DNA of 64,000 nucleotides. Source: Fimenecus sp051881355. GTDB lineage: Bacteria; Bacillota; Clostridia; Oscillospirales; Acutalibacteraceae. Both the position numbers and the translations under genes were made by a program. Of the stretch, positions 7,715-16,310 are shown in pieces. The stretch spans positions 1-64,000 of the forward strand of contig JBJEPS010000026.1 of assembly GCA_051881355.1 (NCBI GenBank). Reading direction: 5' to 3'. Each line of letters starts with the position of its first letter. The first letter of the stretch is position 1. The notes under the pieces are model-generated. The model was not told the origin of the DNA, did no database searches, and worked only from the letters and a program-made list of their open reading frames with translations.

Positions 7715-8833
7715 ATGACGGGCAACAATATTTTAGGTATTATTTATTCCAACAAGTATGACGAGTGCCTCAGCGAAATCACGGGACTTCGCACCATGGG
7801 CTCCGTGCCGTTTGCAGGACGCTATCGCTTGATTGACTTTGCACTGTCCAATATGGTCAACAGCGGTATGGAAAAGGTCGGCGTCATCACCAAAAGCAAT
7901 TATCAGTCCTTAATGGACCATCTCGGCACGGGCAAGCCGTGGGATTTGTCCAGAAAAACCGAGGGTATGTTCATTTTGCCGCCGTTTTCTTCGGCGGGCA
8001 ACACGGGCACGTATACGAACCGCGTGGAAATGCTGCGCGGCGTGATGGGCTTTATTGCACGTTCCAATGAGGAGTATGTGCTGCTGTCCGACTGCAATGT
8101 CGTGCTGAATTTGGATATCGGGGAGTTAATGCAGTTCCATACGGACAACAACGCCGATATTTCCGTGGTCTGCAAGCACGGCATTTTGCCGAAGCTTGAC
8201 AACATTATGCAGTTGGATTTAAACAGTGACAACCGCGTCGAGCGCATCGCGCTTGCGCCGAGCACCACGGGCGAGGTGGATTATTCGCTCAATATGATTT
8301 TGATGAAGCGTTCGCTGTTGCAACGCCTTGTCAATGAAAGCGTCAGCTTGAATCAGGAGTCCTTCGAACGTGACATTATGCAGGGGAATACGCAGAAGTT
8401 GCGGATTTTCGGCTTCCCTGTTACGGGCTTTGCCCGCACGATTGACTCGCTTGCCGATTATTTCAAGGTGAGCATGGAACTGTTAGACCCCGCAAACTGC
8501 ACGGAATTGTTTAATCCCGACCGCCCGATTTATACGAAGGTACGCGACGATATGCCTGCGATTTACGGGCTCGGCTCGACCGTCAAAAATTCGCTGATTG
8601 CCAGCGGCTGTATCATTGACGGCGAGGTGGAAAATTCGATTTTGTTCCGCGGCGTGCGCGTCGAAAAGGGCGCGGTGGTGAAGAACTCCATTTTGATGCA
8701 GGGCAGTTTTGTCGCAACGGGGTCAACGCTTAATTATACGATTACTGATAAGAGCGTCGCCATCACCCCGAACAAAACCCTTTCGGGTGCGGATAACTAC
8801 CCGGTGTTTGTCGGCAAGGGGATTGTGATTTAA
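7715..8833 (+). CDS. glgD: Glucose-1-phosphate adenylyltransferase regulatory subunit GlgD
   Basis: 372 residues, homologous to GlgC but lacking its glycine-rich catalytic loop: the N-terminus reads ILGIIYSNKYDECLSEITGLRTMGS instead of the GGxGxRL signature. This is the mark of the GlgD subunit of Firmicutes, which enhances or modulates GlgC. The RYRLIDFALSNMVNSG block and the C-terminal beta-helix repeats are retained. It starts 4 nt after glgC with AGGAGG inside the glgC end, so translation is coupled. It acts in the cytoplasm in the ADP-glucose pyrophosphorylase complex. Confidence 0.93.
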   Translation: MTGNNILGIIYSNKYDECLSEITGLRTMGSVPFAGRYRLIDFALSNMVNSGMEKVGVITKSNYQSLMDHLGTGKPWDLSRKTEGMFILPPFSSAGNTGTYTNRVEMLRGVMGFIARSNEEYVLLSDCNVVLNLDIGELMQFHTDNNADISVVCKHGILPKLDNIMQLDLNSDNRVERIALAPSTTGEVDYSLNMILMKRSLLQRLVNESVSLNQESFERDIMQGNTQKLRIFGFPVTGFARTIDSLADYFKVSMELLDPANCTELFNPDRPIYTKVRDDMPAIYGLGSTVKNSLIASGCIIDGEVENSILFRGVRVEKGAVVKNSILMQGSFVATGSTLNYTITDKSVAITPNKTLSGADNYPVFVGKGIVI

Positions 8834-8853
8834 CTTCTTAAGGAGAAGGCTTT

Positions 8854-10281
8854 ATGAAAGTATTATATGTTTCCAGCGAAGCGCTGCCCTTTATGGCGTC
8901 GGGCGGGCTTGCCGATGTGGCGGGGTCGCTGCCCAAAGCTTTGCGTCAGCGCTTAATCGGCTGCCGTGTGGTGATGCCGCTGTATGACGGCATTCGGCAG
9001 GAGTTAAAGGACCAAATGACCTTTTTGACCAGTATTACCGTTCCTGTGGCATGGCGGCGGCAGTACTGCGGCATTTTTGAAGCCAAGGCAAACGGCGTAA
9101 TTTACTATCTGCTTGACAATCAGTACTATTTCAAGCGTGACGGGATTTACGGCTATTATGACGACGCGGAACGCTTTGCGTTTTTCTCGCGCGCGGTGCT
9201 CGAAATTTTGCCGCATATCGGCTTTAAGCCCGATATTATCCACTGCAACGACTGGCAGTCGGCGCTCACGCCTTTGTATTACAGCACAATGTATGCCACC
9301 CGTGAGGGGTATGAAAATATCAAAACGATTTTCACCATTCACAATATTCAGTATCAGGGCACATACGGCATGGAACTGATTAACGAGGTGTTGGGGCTTC
9401 GTCCGCAGGACCGAGGGCTGATTGAGTATGACGGTGATGTCAACTTTATGAAAGCCGCGATTGAAACCTCTAACCGTGTAACGACCGTCAGTCCCTCGTA
9501 TGCCGATGAAATTCTCGATCCGTGGTATTCGCACGGTTTGGATACCATTTTACGGCAGCGAAAATGGAAGCTGTCGGGCATTTTGAACGGCATTGATACG
9601 GATTTGTACAATCCCGAAACCGACCCGGATATTTTCAAAAACTTCTCGGCGACGGATTTCTCTGCCAAAGCGGAAAACAAACGTGCTTTGCAGGAAATGA
9701 TGGGCTTGCCGCAGCGAGCCGATGTGCCGCTGATGGGTATGGTTACACGCTTGGCGGGGCACAAAGGGCTTGACCTCGTGAAAGCCGTGCTCGACGAGCT
9801 TTTGGCGACTACGGATATTCAAATGGTCGTGCTCGGCTCGGGCGAGTGGCAGTATGAGGAATTCTTCAAGCAAATGGCGGCAAAATATCCTGATAAATTT
9901 GCTCTGAAATTGGGCTTTATTCCGTCGCTTTCCCGCAAAATCTATGCGGGTACGGATTTGTTCTTAATGCCCTCAAAGAGTGAGCCTTGCGGGCTTTCGC
10001 AAATGATTGCGCTTCGGTACGGTTCTATTCCGATTGTCCGCGAAACGGGCGGCTTACGTGACAGTATTCACGACAGCGGTGACGGCGCGGGCAACGGCTT
10101 CACCTTTGCCAATTATAACGCGCACGAAATGCTGTATACCATTCGCCGTGCGTTGGAAGGCTACGCAAAGCCCGACGGGTGGAAAATTCTTGTCAAGCGC
10201 GCGATGGAGTGCGACAACAGCTGGGGCAAATCTGCCAATGAATACATTAAACTGTATAAAGCGGTGCTCAAGGACGGATAA
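8854..10281 (+). CDS. glgA: Glycogen synthase (ADP-glucose type)
   Basis: GT5 glycosyltransferase of the GT-B fold, 475 residues, extending alpha-1,4 glucan from ADP-glucose. The N-terminal Rossmann domain begins KVLYVSSEALPFMASGGLADVAGSLP. The C-terminal domain has the conserved PSKSEPCGLSQMIALRYG block with the catalytic Glu and VRETGGLRDSI. The family's KTGGL loop near the N-terminus reads ASGGL here, so the Lys that helps bind ADP-glucose in the Escherichia coli enzyme (Lys15) is an Ala. AAGGAG precedes the start. It is the last gene of the glycogen operon; no phosphorylase or debranching gene is present in the window. Confidence 0.93.
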   Translation: MKVLYVSSEALPFMASGGLADVAGSLPKALRQRLIGCRVVMPLYDGIRQELKDQMTFLTSITVPVAWRRQYCGIFEAKANGVIYYLLDNQYYFKRDGIYGYYDDAERFAFFSRAVLEILPHIGFKPDIIHCNDWQSALTPLYYSTMYATREGYENIKTIFTIHNIQYQGTYGMELINEVLGLRPQDRGLIEYDGDVNFMKAAIETSNRVTTVSPSYADEILDPWYSHGLDTILRQRKWKLSGILNGIDTDLYNPETDPDIFKNFSATDFSAKAENKRALQEMMGLPQRADVPLMGMVTRLAGHKGLDLVKAVLDELLATTDIQMVVLGSGEWQYEEFFKQMAAKYPDKFALKLGFIPSLSRKIYAGTDLFLMPSKSEPCGLSQMIALRYGSIPIVRETGGLRDSIHDSGDGAGNGFTFANYNAHEMLYTIRRALEGYAKPDGWKILVKRAMECDNSWGKSANEYIKLYKAVLKDG

Positions 10282-10291
10282 AAACAAAAAC

Positions 10292-10320
10292 ACACGGGGC
10301 GGAGAAAATCCGCCCCGTGT
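10292..10320 (+). terminator. Hairpin after the glycogen operon
   Basis: An 11-bp perfect stem (ACACGGGGCGG with CCGCCCCGTGT) just after glgA. The T-run is poor (TGTTCTG), so termination may be partial with read-through into the acetyltransferase. Confidence 0.6.
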
Positions 10321-10338
10321 TCTGTAAAGGGGAACAAT

Positions 10339-10809
10339 ATGATTCGTAAAGCAGAAGCAAAAGACGCGCCGCGGGTGCTGGCGCTCTTAAAAGAGATTGT
10401 TAAACTGCACCATGCAGGACGTCCCGATATTTTTTCGGGCGAAAACCCGAAATACGACATTCCCGCATTGCTTCAAAAATTCCAAAATCCGAATGAACGG
10501 ATTTTTGTTTCCGTAGATGAAGCCGATTTTGTCAACGGCTATGTGATGTGTATTTTAGAAGAAAAAGACGACCCGTTTTATACACAACGCCCCTACCGTA
10601 CGCTGTATGTCGATGATTTGTGCGTGGACGAAACCGCACGCGGCGGCGGTATCGGCAAAGCCTTAATGGCGCGCGCCGTCGAGGAAGCGCGGGCACTTGG
10701 CTGCTATAATCTCGATTTGAACGTCTGGGCGTGCAACGAGGACGCTATTCGGTTTTATGAAAAAATCGGTATGCAAAAACAGCGGCAGTATATGGAGATT
10801 ATTTTGTAA
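10339..10809 (+). CDS. GNAT-family N-acetyltransferase
   Basis: 156-residue cytoplasmic protein with one GNAT domain. The acetyl-CoA pyrophosphate-binding loop is seen as ARGGGIGKALM (the R/Q-x-x-G-x-G/A motif), preceded by the LYVDDLCVDE strand and followed by NLDLNVWACNEDAIRFYEKIGM, the typical motif B region. The substrate cannot be told from sequence; small-molecule amine or protein N-terminus are both possible. AAAGGGG precedes the start. Its stop codon abuts the stop of the convergent PAP2 gene with no space for a terminator between them. Confidence 0.85.
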   Translation: MIRKAEAKDAPRVLALLKEIVKLHHAGRPDIFSGENPKYDIPALLQKFQNPNERIFVSVDEADFVNGYVMCILEEKDDPFYTQRPYRTLYVDDLCVDETARGGGIGKALMARAVEEARALGCYNLDLNVWACNEDAIRFYEKIGMQKQRQYMEIIL

Positions 10810-11304
10810 TTACAGAATGAAAAATCCCAAAACGCCTGCAAAAATGCCGATAGCTGCCCCCACGAGTACATCACGCGGAAAATGTACACCGCCCAAAACG
10901 CGCACAACGGCTAAAATTACGCCGCATACAGTGAGCATAATCCCGACGGGTACAAAGGTATAATAAAACGCAAAAGCAATCACAAATACCGAAAACACAT
11001 GGCGGCTCGGCAACGACTCGCCGTGTTTTTCTTTGCGAATAATGGGGTGAAACTGCCATTTTTCATACGGGCGTTCGGCGTCAATCAGCTTGCGAAGCCC
11101 GCTGACCGCCAAAAATGAGATGAACGGTACAAAAAAGCAACGCCACAGCCGTACATCTTTTGTAAAGAAAAGCACACACAGCAAAACGGGGTACGAAAGG
11201 TATACCAGTCCCGTCAAAAGTAAATCCGTATATACAAGTCCTTGCCGCAATCGTTTGTTTTTACGAAACGGACGGCTCCATTTGGCATATTGTTCCCGCG
11301 TCAT
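10810..11304 (-). CDS. PAP2-family membrane phosphatase (second copy type)
   Basis: 164-residue membrane protein with all three PAP2 phosphatase motifs: RKLIDAERPYE (K-x6-RP type), LPSRHVFS (second motif, Arg in place of the usual Gly) and RVLGGVHFPRD (third motif with His and Asp). About four to five transmembrane helices. Likely acts on a lipid pyrophosphate or phosphatidate in the cytoplasmic membrane. It is unrelated in length and layout to the PAP2 protein at 600-1553. The gene is convergent with the acetyltransferase, stop codon to stop codon. Confidence 0.85.
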   Translation of the reverse strand: MTREQYAKWSRPFRKNKRLRQGLVYTDLLLTGLVYLSYPVLLCVLFFTKDVRLWRCFFVPFISFLAVSGLRKLIDAERPYEKWQFHPIIRKEKHGESLPSRHVFSVFVIAFAFYYTFVPVGIMLTVCGVILAVVRVLGGVHFPRDVLVGAAIGIFAGVLGFFIL

Positions 11305-11461
11305 ACGGTTCGGCTCCTCCTTCGGAATTTACGACCAGTATAGCAGATTTTTTGCGTATGCACAAGGCGAAACTGCGCAAAAGGCAATACAGCAAACCAC
11401 ACAAGATATGGGTGTTAATTTTGTGCGCACTCCCATATTTTAGGGAATTGCGGGAAACGGG

Positions 11462-11489
11462 TTGCAAAATTCGCGTTTTATGGTACAAT
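11462..11489 (+). promoter_or_regulatory. Promoter of the DUF3048 lipoprotein gene
   Basis: TTGCAA, 16-nt spacer, TACAAT, about 40 nt upstream of the chosen start. Confidence 0.65.
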
Positions 11490-11528
11490 AAATACAGAAT
11501 CTTTGTGTGAATAATGAAGGGAATTCCA

Positions 11529-12596
11529 ATGCGCAACAATTTTACAAAACGAATTTTTGCCGCGCTTATGGGTGCGGTTTTGGTTATACTGCTCTTTTCT
11601 GCCTGCGGCAAAGCCGAGGAGCCGATTGAACCCGTGCCGTCCGAGACGGAAACGGCGACAACGGCACAAAACTCCAATGTAAATCCCCTGACCGGGCTTG
11701 CCGTTCGTGCAGAGGCAATCGGGAAACGCCCTGTGGCGGTGATGGTGGAAAATTCTCCGCAGGCACGCCCGCAGTGGGGCTTAAGTTCTCCCGACGTGGT
11801 AATCGAAGGGGTTGCCGAGGGCGGCATTACCCGTATGATGTGGTTGTATGCCGATGCGGCGGATATGCCGAAGGTCGGACCGACGCGCAGCGCGCGCCAC
11901 GATTATGTGGAGCTTGCCGAGGGCTTTGATGCGATTTATGTCCATTTCGGCGGGAGCGTGTATGCCTATGATACGCTGCAAAAAGACGGCGTGGACGACA
12001 TTGACGGTACCAAGGCAGACGGCAAATATTTTGCCCGTGACAATTCCCGCAACGTGGCGGTGGAGCATACCGCCTATACCACGGGCGAAAATATACAAAA
12101 AGCGATTTCCGAAAAAGGCTTGCGTACCGAGGTAAACGCGGCGAATGCGTATCCGTTTGCTTTTGCAGATACCAAGCAAACGCTTTCGGGTGGGACTTGC
12201 CAAAGCGTGCTGGCAGTCTTTTCCGGCGACTATAAGCACACATTCAAATACAACGCCGCGGACGGGCTGTATTACAATTATATGAATTCCAAGGAAATGA
12301 AAGATGCGGACGGCACGACCATGGCGGTTTCCAATGTATTGATTTTATATACCAATATCAGCAATGTTGCAGGCTCTGATAAGGGTCATGTGGACTGGGA
12401 TTTGAACGGTGGTAACGGTGTGTATGTCTCGAACGGGACATATCAAAATATCAAGTGGTCGAAAGGGACGGCTTCTACACCGACTGCACCGCTCAAATTG
12501 ACCGACGAAAGCGGCAACGAATTAAAGCTCAATACGGGCAAAATGTGGATTGGATTTGTGCCCGCGTCAAACAGCAGTGCAACCGTGATTGGATAA
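11529..12596 (+). CDS. DUF3048 domain lipoprotein
   Basis: 355-residue exported protein. The N-terminus has a basic start, a hydrophobic stretch and the lipobox LLFSAC, so it is probably a lipid-anchored surface protein. The body matches the DUF3048/YerB family: LTGLAVRAEAIGKRPVAVMVEN, the QWGLSSPDVVIEGVAEGGITR block, GPTRSARHDYVELA and a C-terminal half with VYVSNGTYQNIKWSKG. The biochemical role is unknown. A start at 11514 is possible, but GAAGGG sits correctly for the ATG at 11529. Own promoter and terminator suggest a single-gene unit. Confidence 0.85.
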   Translation: MRNNFTKRIFAALMGAVLVILLFSACGKAEEPIEPVPSETETATTAQNSNVNPLTGLAVRAEAIGKRPVAVMVENSPQARPQWGLSSPDVVIEGVAEGGITRMMWLYADAADMPKVGPTRSARHDYVELAEGFDAIYVHFGGSVYAYDTLQKDGVDDIDGTKADGKYFARDNSRNVAVEHTAYTTGENIQKAISEKGLRTEVNAANAYPFAFADTKQTLSGGTCQSVLAVFSGDYKHTFKYNAADGLYYNYMNSKEMKDADGTTMAVSNVLILYTNISNVAGSDKGHVDWDLNGGNGVYVSNGTYQNIKWSKGTASTPTAPLKLTDESGNELKLNTGKMWIGFVPASNSSATVIG

Positions 12597-12632
12597 ATGT
12601 GTTTTTATAGCGGTGTTTTCCGACAAAGAAGG

Positions 12633-12664
12633 GCACGTGCGCTTTGCGCACGTGCTTTTCTTTT
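12633..12664 (+). terminator. Intrinsic terminator after DUF3048 gene
   Basis: Perfect 10-bp stem GCACGTGCGC-TTT-GCGCACGTGC followed by TTTTCTTTTG. Confidence 0.9.
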
Positions 12665-12713
12665 GCCTGCTCTACCTTAAAAATATATTTCGTGCCCGCC
12701 CGTGAATTTCAAT

Positions 12714-12775
12714 GTAATTTCGCGGAACGACATTTAGGTTGTTCCCTATGATTTGTAGGGGACACTTCCCGTGTT
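12714..12775. repeat. Dispersed palindromic repeat, copy 3
   Basis: GGAACGAC-ATTTAG-GTTGTTCC at 12724-12745, preceded by the family's conserved TGTAATTTCGC and followed by TGTAGGGGA. Confidence 0.7.
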
Positions 12776-12787
12776 CTGCGCGGGAAT

Positions 12788-12816
12788 TTGCATTTTCGGA
12801 AAAAATGTGTTATACT
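12788..12816 (+). promoter_or_regulatory. Promoter of the M23 peptidase gene
   Basis: TTGCAT, 17-nt spacer, TATACT. It overlaps the upstream alternative ATG, which rules that start out. Confidence 0.75.
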
Positions 12817-12880
12817 GCTTTGCATAATATTACTTTTTCACCTGCGCGCGCGGTTTACCGCACAGCAGAAAGAAGGATTT

Positions 12881-14587
12881 ATGTTTGACAAGATCTACAA
12901 AAATATATATTATCTCGGCTTAAAAAGCGGCTATTTGATGCGGAACTTTTTTCGCTTCCTGTTTCGAATCATCAAAGTGCCGCTCAAGGCTGTCGGCGCA
13001 CTGTTTACAGCACTGTTTTTGATGCTGACACGTGTGATTTCGAGCGCCGTGCACTTGGTGACAGATGAAACCAAAGAACTGTTTTCGGATATGCGCCGCG
13101 TGCGCACACGAATTCGCGATATTTGGAAAAACGACCGCAAAAACGCGCCGAAGCTCTTTTTTGATTATGCGCGCAAGGCGTTCAGCCGCCACGGCATTGT
13201 GTTTCGCTTTGCCGTCAATACAGTGCTTCCGATTGCGGCGTTTGTGCTGCTGTGCGTGGTGATTGGGCAATATTCCAACCGCACGCTGGCGTTAGAGGTC
13301 ACCTATAACGATTCGGTTATCGGTTATGTGGAAAGCGAAGCGGTATACCACGAGGCACAAGAACAGGCGGCGGAACGGCTGGCGACGGCGGCAAAGGTGG
13401 AAAGCGCCACGGTCAGCGAATCCACGGGGTATGCGATAAAATCCGTCAAGCGCAGTGAATTGCGCGATGCAGCGGTGCTGTGTGATGAAATTATTGAACG
13501 CAGCAACCGCAAGGTGACCAATGCCTGCGGCATTTATATTGATGATGTGTTTTTGTGTGCCGTCAAAAATGAAACAGACGCCACAGCGGTGTTTGACAAT
13601 ATCCTACGCAATTACGAAGTTGACGATGAAAACGCGGTGGTCGGTTTCGTAGAGGACATCTCCTATGTGCAGGGGCTGTATCCCGACAGCGTGGAAACCG
13701 TTTGGGACGCAAGCCGCCTTTCCGAACAGCTGGGCTCCAAAAAGAGCGCTGCACAGTATTATACAGTCGAGACGGGCGATACCATCTCGGGCATTGCACA
13801 GAAGTTTGGGCTGACTACGGCGAGGCTGTTTGAATTAAACCCGGGCGTCAGTGAGACGATTAAACTGGGGCAGCAGCTACTGATTTCGCGTGAGGTCAGT
13901 TATATTCAGGTGCAGGTGACCAAAACCGAAACCCGCACCGTGTCCGTACCATATCAAACGGTAAAAGAGGAAACCGCCAGCCTGTATTCCGGCACAAAAC
14001 GTACCAAGCAAAAGGGCGTGGCGGGCGAACAGATTGTCACGGAGTTGGTCACTTATGTGGACGGTGTACGGACTTCTGTGAAAGAGGTCTCACGCGAGAC
14101 GACGCGCGAGCCGGTCAATGAAATTATTCAGGTTGGCACCAAAAAAGCCTCTTACGGCGGCTATTCCGGCTCGTATTCGACCACCAGTTACGGCGGACGT
14201 TTCATTTGGCCGGCAGTCGGGGCATATTCCATTTCGTCCGGCTTTGGCTATCGTAGCTCCGGTTTCCACGGCGGGATTGATATTGTGAAACCCGGCGGCG
14301 GCAGCACCGGCGCACCGGTTGTGGCGGCAGGCAGCGGAACCGTGGTTACGGCGGGATATCATTCCAGCTATGGGTATTATGTCATTATCAACCATGGGGA
14401 CGGCGTGTCTACGCTGTATGCGCATATGCTGCGCGGTTCATTAAAGGTATCGGTTGGGCAGAAGGTTTCCGCCGGGCAGGCAATCGGCAATATCGGCTCG
14501 ACGGGGAACGTTACCGGACCGCATTTGCATTTTGAAGTGCGCATCAACGGCAACCGTGTGAACCCCTTGCCGTATCTCGGTAGGTGA
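12881..14587 (+). CDS. Membrane-anchored LysM-G5-M23 cell wall endopeptidase
   Basis: 568-residue envelope protein that probably cuts peptidoglycan cross-links. Order of parts: a basic cytoplasmic/amphipathic N-terminus of about 100 residues, a membrane helix around 110-130, an extracellular region, a LysM domain around 292-336 (YYTVETGDTISGIAQKFGL), a G5 domain around 345-420, a Gly/Ser/Tyr-rich linker, and a C-terminal M23 peptidase. The zinc ligands are visible in FHGGIDI (H-x3-D, near 460) and HLHFE. The start at 12881 has AGAAGGA upstream; the ATG at 12788 lies inside the promoter. A single-gene unit between promoter and terminator. Confidence 0.92.
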   Translation: MFDKIYKNIYYLGLKSGYLMRNFFRFLFRIIKVPLKAVGALFTALFLMLTRVISSAVHLVTDETKELFSDMRRVRTRIRDIWKNDRKNAPKLFFDYARKAFSRHGIVFRFAVNTVLPIAAFVLLCVVIGQYSNRTLALEVTYNDSVIGYVESEAVYHEAQEQAAERLATAAKVESATVSESTGYAIKSVKRSELRDAAVLCDEIIERSNRKVTNACGIYIDDVFLCAVKNETDATAVFDNILRNYEVDDENAVVGFVEDISYVQGLYPDSVETVWDASRLSEQLGSKKSAAQYYTVETGDTISGIAQKFGLTTARLFELNPGVSETIKLGQQLLISREVSYIQVQVTKTETRTVSVPYQTVKEETASLYSGTKRTKQKGVAGEQIVTELVTYVDGVRTSVKEVSRETTREPVNEIIQVGTKKASYGGYSGSYSTTSYGGRFIWPAVGAYSISSGFGYRSSGFHGGIDIVKPGGGSTGAPVVAAGSGTVVTAGYHSSYGYYVIINHGDGVSTLYAHMLRGSLKVSVGQKVSAGQAIGNIGSTGNVTGPHLHFEVRINGNRVNPLPYLGR

Positions 14588-14608
14588 ATTTTGTTTCCAA
14601 CATCAACG

Positions 14609-14642
14609 GCACCGCATTGCTTCGGCTGTGCGGTGCTTTTTT
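14609..14642 (+). terminator. Intrinsic terminator after M23 peptidase gene
   Basis: GCACCGCA/TGCGGTGC stem with a 12-nt loop and six T residues. Confidence 0.8.
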
Positions 14643-14655
14643 ACGGAGATGTGCC

Positions 14656-14702
14656 AAAAAAGACAAAGTCCCCATTGCCTTTCGGCGTGGAGACTTTGTC
14701 TT
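14656..14702 (-). terminator. Intrinsic terminator of the 42-aa gene
   Basis: Minus strand AAGACAAAGTC/GACTTTGTCTT 11-bp stem followed by a T-rich tail. A further small hairpin (CCCGC-TTTC-GCGGG) lies near 14748-14762. Confidence 0.75.
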
Positions 14703-14787
14703 GCTATGAGTTGTGTATAAAAAAGAGAGGGGAAAACATATATGTAAACCCGCTTTCGCGGGAGCTTGTCGCGGTTGTGCCGCCCGC

Positions 14788-14916
14788 TTATACGCTGGTG
14801 GTCAGCGCAGTAAGCTGGATGGCTTTCCAAATCGAGCTCCAAGAGAATTTCTGATTTGCCAATTCGTCAATCAGTTTCCGCTCATAGGCTTCTTTGCTTT
14901 CGTAATATCCTATCAT
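14788..14916 (-). CDS. 42-aa protein of unknown function
   Basis: Not recognised. Starts MIGYYESKEAYERKLIDELA and ends SIWKAIQLTALTTSV; no clear signal peptide, mildly amphipathic C-terminus. Although very short it has every sign of a real gene: a strong ribosome binding site (GGAAAGGAGTG), a consensus promoter at 14948-14976 overlapping a perfect 16-bp palindrome, and a terminator downstream. The frame is open further upstream but that extension runs through the promoter. It could be a regulatory or membrane-associated small protein; nothing in the sequence decides this. Confidence 0.6.
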   Translation of the reverse strand: MIGYYESKEAYERKLIDELANQKFSWSSIWKAIQLTALTTSV

Positions 14917-14947
14917 TCTTGTCACTCCTTTCCTTTGATTTGTCTGT

Positions 14948-14976
14948 ATCTTACACCTGTTTGACATATTTGTCAA
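14948..14976 (-). promoter_or_regulatory. Promoter with palindromic operator for the 42-aa gene
   Basis: Minus strand TTGACA, 17-nt spacer, TAAGAT. The perfect palindrome TTGACA-TATT-TGTCAA (14961-14976) covers the -35 box and is a likely repressor site. Confidence 0.7.
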
Positions 14977-15133
14977 GTGTTTTTGCACAAAAATTTTTTT
15001 AATTTTTTGTTGATTATACCTATCAAATTTCGACATAAACTTTGCACAAGAAAATAAAAACGTTGAATTATCAAAGAACATGGTAAAAGAAAACGGAATT
15101 TTAGCGAATTACAATTCACCAAAAATATTTTTA

Positions 15134-16186
15134 CTATTCGGTAAAATGACGAAATTCGAAAAAGTGCGATAATAAATCGTTTTCTGTATGGGACAGGGCA
15201 GTGCGGTCGGTGTGCGCTTCCGCGAAGCGCTGTATCGCGTTGCGTGCTTCAGTAGCTTCATACAGCGAAAAAACGGCACACTCCAGTGCTTCCGACACGG
15301 CGGCTTGCCGCTTTTGCAACTCCGGCAGTACGGCGCGCGCCATATCTCGCTTGATGAAACGGCTTGCCCCCAATACGCCATAGGCGCGAAACGGGAAAGG
15401 ATGCAAGTCGTTTTCTGTGAAAAATGCAATGCCGCAGTCCGGTAAAACCAAATGCACGGGCACGTTGGTCAGCGGCGCGGTGTAAAGCTGCGTATCGAAC
15501 CCGATTTCGGTACATGCAGTGCACAGTCCTTGTAAAAACACGGGCGAAACGCCGCCGTATGCGTCGCGAATGACTGCCGTACGGATACCTCTTTTCTGAA
15601 ACGGACTGTAAACCGTATGTATGCCCCACGCCGTGACTGTGCTTAAGCTGCGGCGGCACAGGACTTTTCCATGCGCTTTTTTTGCTGTCGGCGCGGCTTG
15701 CAAAACTTCGAGCACCGCACGAAAAATCCGCGCACGGTCGATATAGTTCCCAAGCGTATCCGCGTTTTCCTGTTGTGCGTGGGCGGCGGTGCGCAACAGC
15801 AAGTCGGCACGTGCCTCGGCTTGTGCTGCCCTTGCAAGCAGGACACCGTGCTCTGCGCCCGTTTCGGGTCGGACAGAAGTAAATGCGGGTGCCGTATAGC
15901 GCTTTGCATGCGGATATTTCGCGCAAAGTGTGGGAAAATAGTCTGCATCGACTGCAAATCGGTGTTGTTGCGGAAGATAGAGTGCCACTGTCCTTGCGGC
16001 GCTGTGAGCGTGCAGTACGCGCATATACGGCAGCTTGTATGCCGCCGCATTTTTTAAAAGTGCTGCAAACAGTTTTTGCTTTGCCCACACATTTTCTCCT
16101 TGCAAAAAGAAGAAATCCGCGGTGCCGGCGGTTGGGAATGCGGCGGAAAAAGCAGAAAAATCTCCCGTACAGAAAAAAGTATCCAA
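15134..16186 (-). CDS. Protein of unknown function (about 350 aa)
   Basis: Not recognised. The protein is Ala-rich, soluble-looking, without a signal peptide or membrane helix. An N-terminal segment (DTFFCTGDF...FFLQGENVWAKQKLFAALLKN) is followed by an Ala/Arg-rich helical middle and a C-terminal part with TAVIRDAYGGVSPVFLQGL and VHLVLPDCGIAFF. I place the start at a TTG at 16186 because GGGGGTG lies six bases upstream; a TTG five codons earlier lacks a ribosome binding site. It is divergent from fba. An overlapping long frame on the same strand (to 16274) is judged a shadow. Confidence 0.6.
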   Translation of the reverse strand: MDTFFCTGDFSAFSAAFPTAGTADFFFLQGENVWAKQKLFAALLKNAAAYKLPYMRVLHAHSAARTVALYLPQQHRFAVDADYFPTLCAKYPHAKRYTAPAFTSVRPETGAEHGVLLARAAQAEARADLLLRTAAHAQQENADTLGNYIDRARIFRAVLEVLQAAPTAKKAHGKVLCRRSLSTVTAWGIHTVYSPFQKRGIRTAVIRDAYGGVSPVFLQGLCTACTEIGFDTQLYTAPLTNVPVHLVLPDCGIAFFTENDLHPFPFRAYGVLGASRFIKRDMARAVLPELQKRQAAVSEALECAVFSLYEATEARNAIQRFAEAHTDRTALSHTENDLLSHFFEFRHFTE

Positions 16187-16237
16187 ATCTTTCACCCCCA
16201 AAACAGTATATTTCGGCTTTTTGCGGGATGTTACGGT

Positions 16238-16266
16238 TTGACAACCTTTTCACGATATTGTATAAT
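16238..16266 (+). promoter_or_regulatory. Consensus promoter of fba
   Basis: Perfect TTGACA, 17-nt spacer, perfect TATAAT: expected to be very strong, fitting a glycolytic gene. Confidence 0.9.
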
Positions 16267-16310
16267 AATTGCAAATGCGAATTCTCGTATCAAATTAAGG
16301 AGTGAAAAAT

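Noticed and set aside
12788..12880. Upstream ATG start for the M23 peptidase
   Set aside because: It lies inside the -35 box of the promoter; the ATG at 12881 has a good ribosome binding site.
15258..16274. Long alternative frame on the minus strand (338 residues)
   Set aside because: It overlaps the better gene at 15134-16186 almost completely, is Arg/Cys-rich in the way shadow frames are, and has no ribosome binding site.
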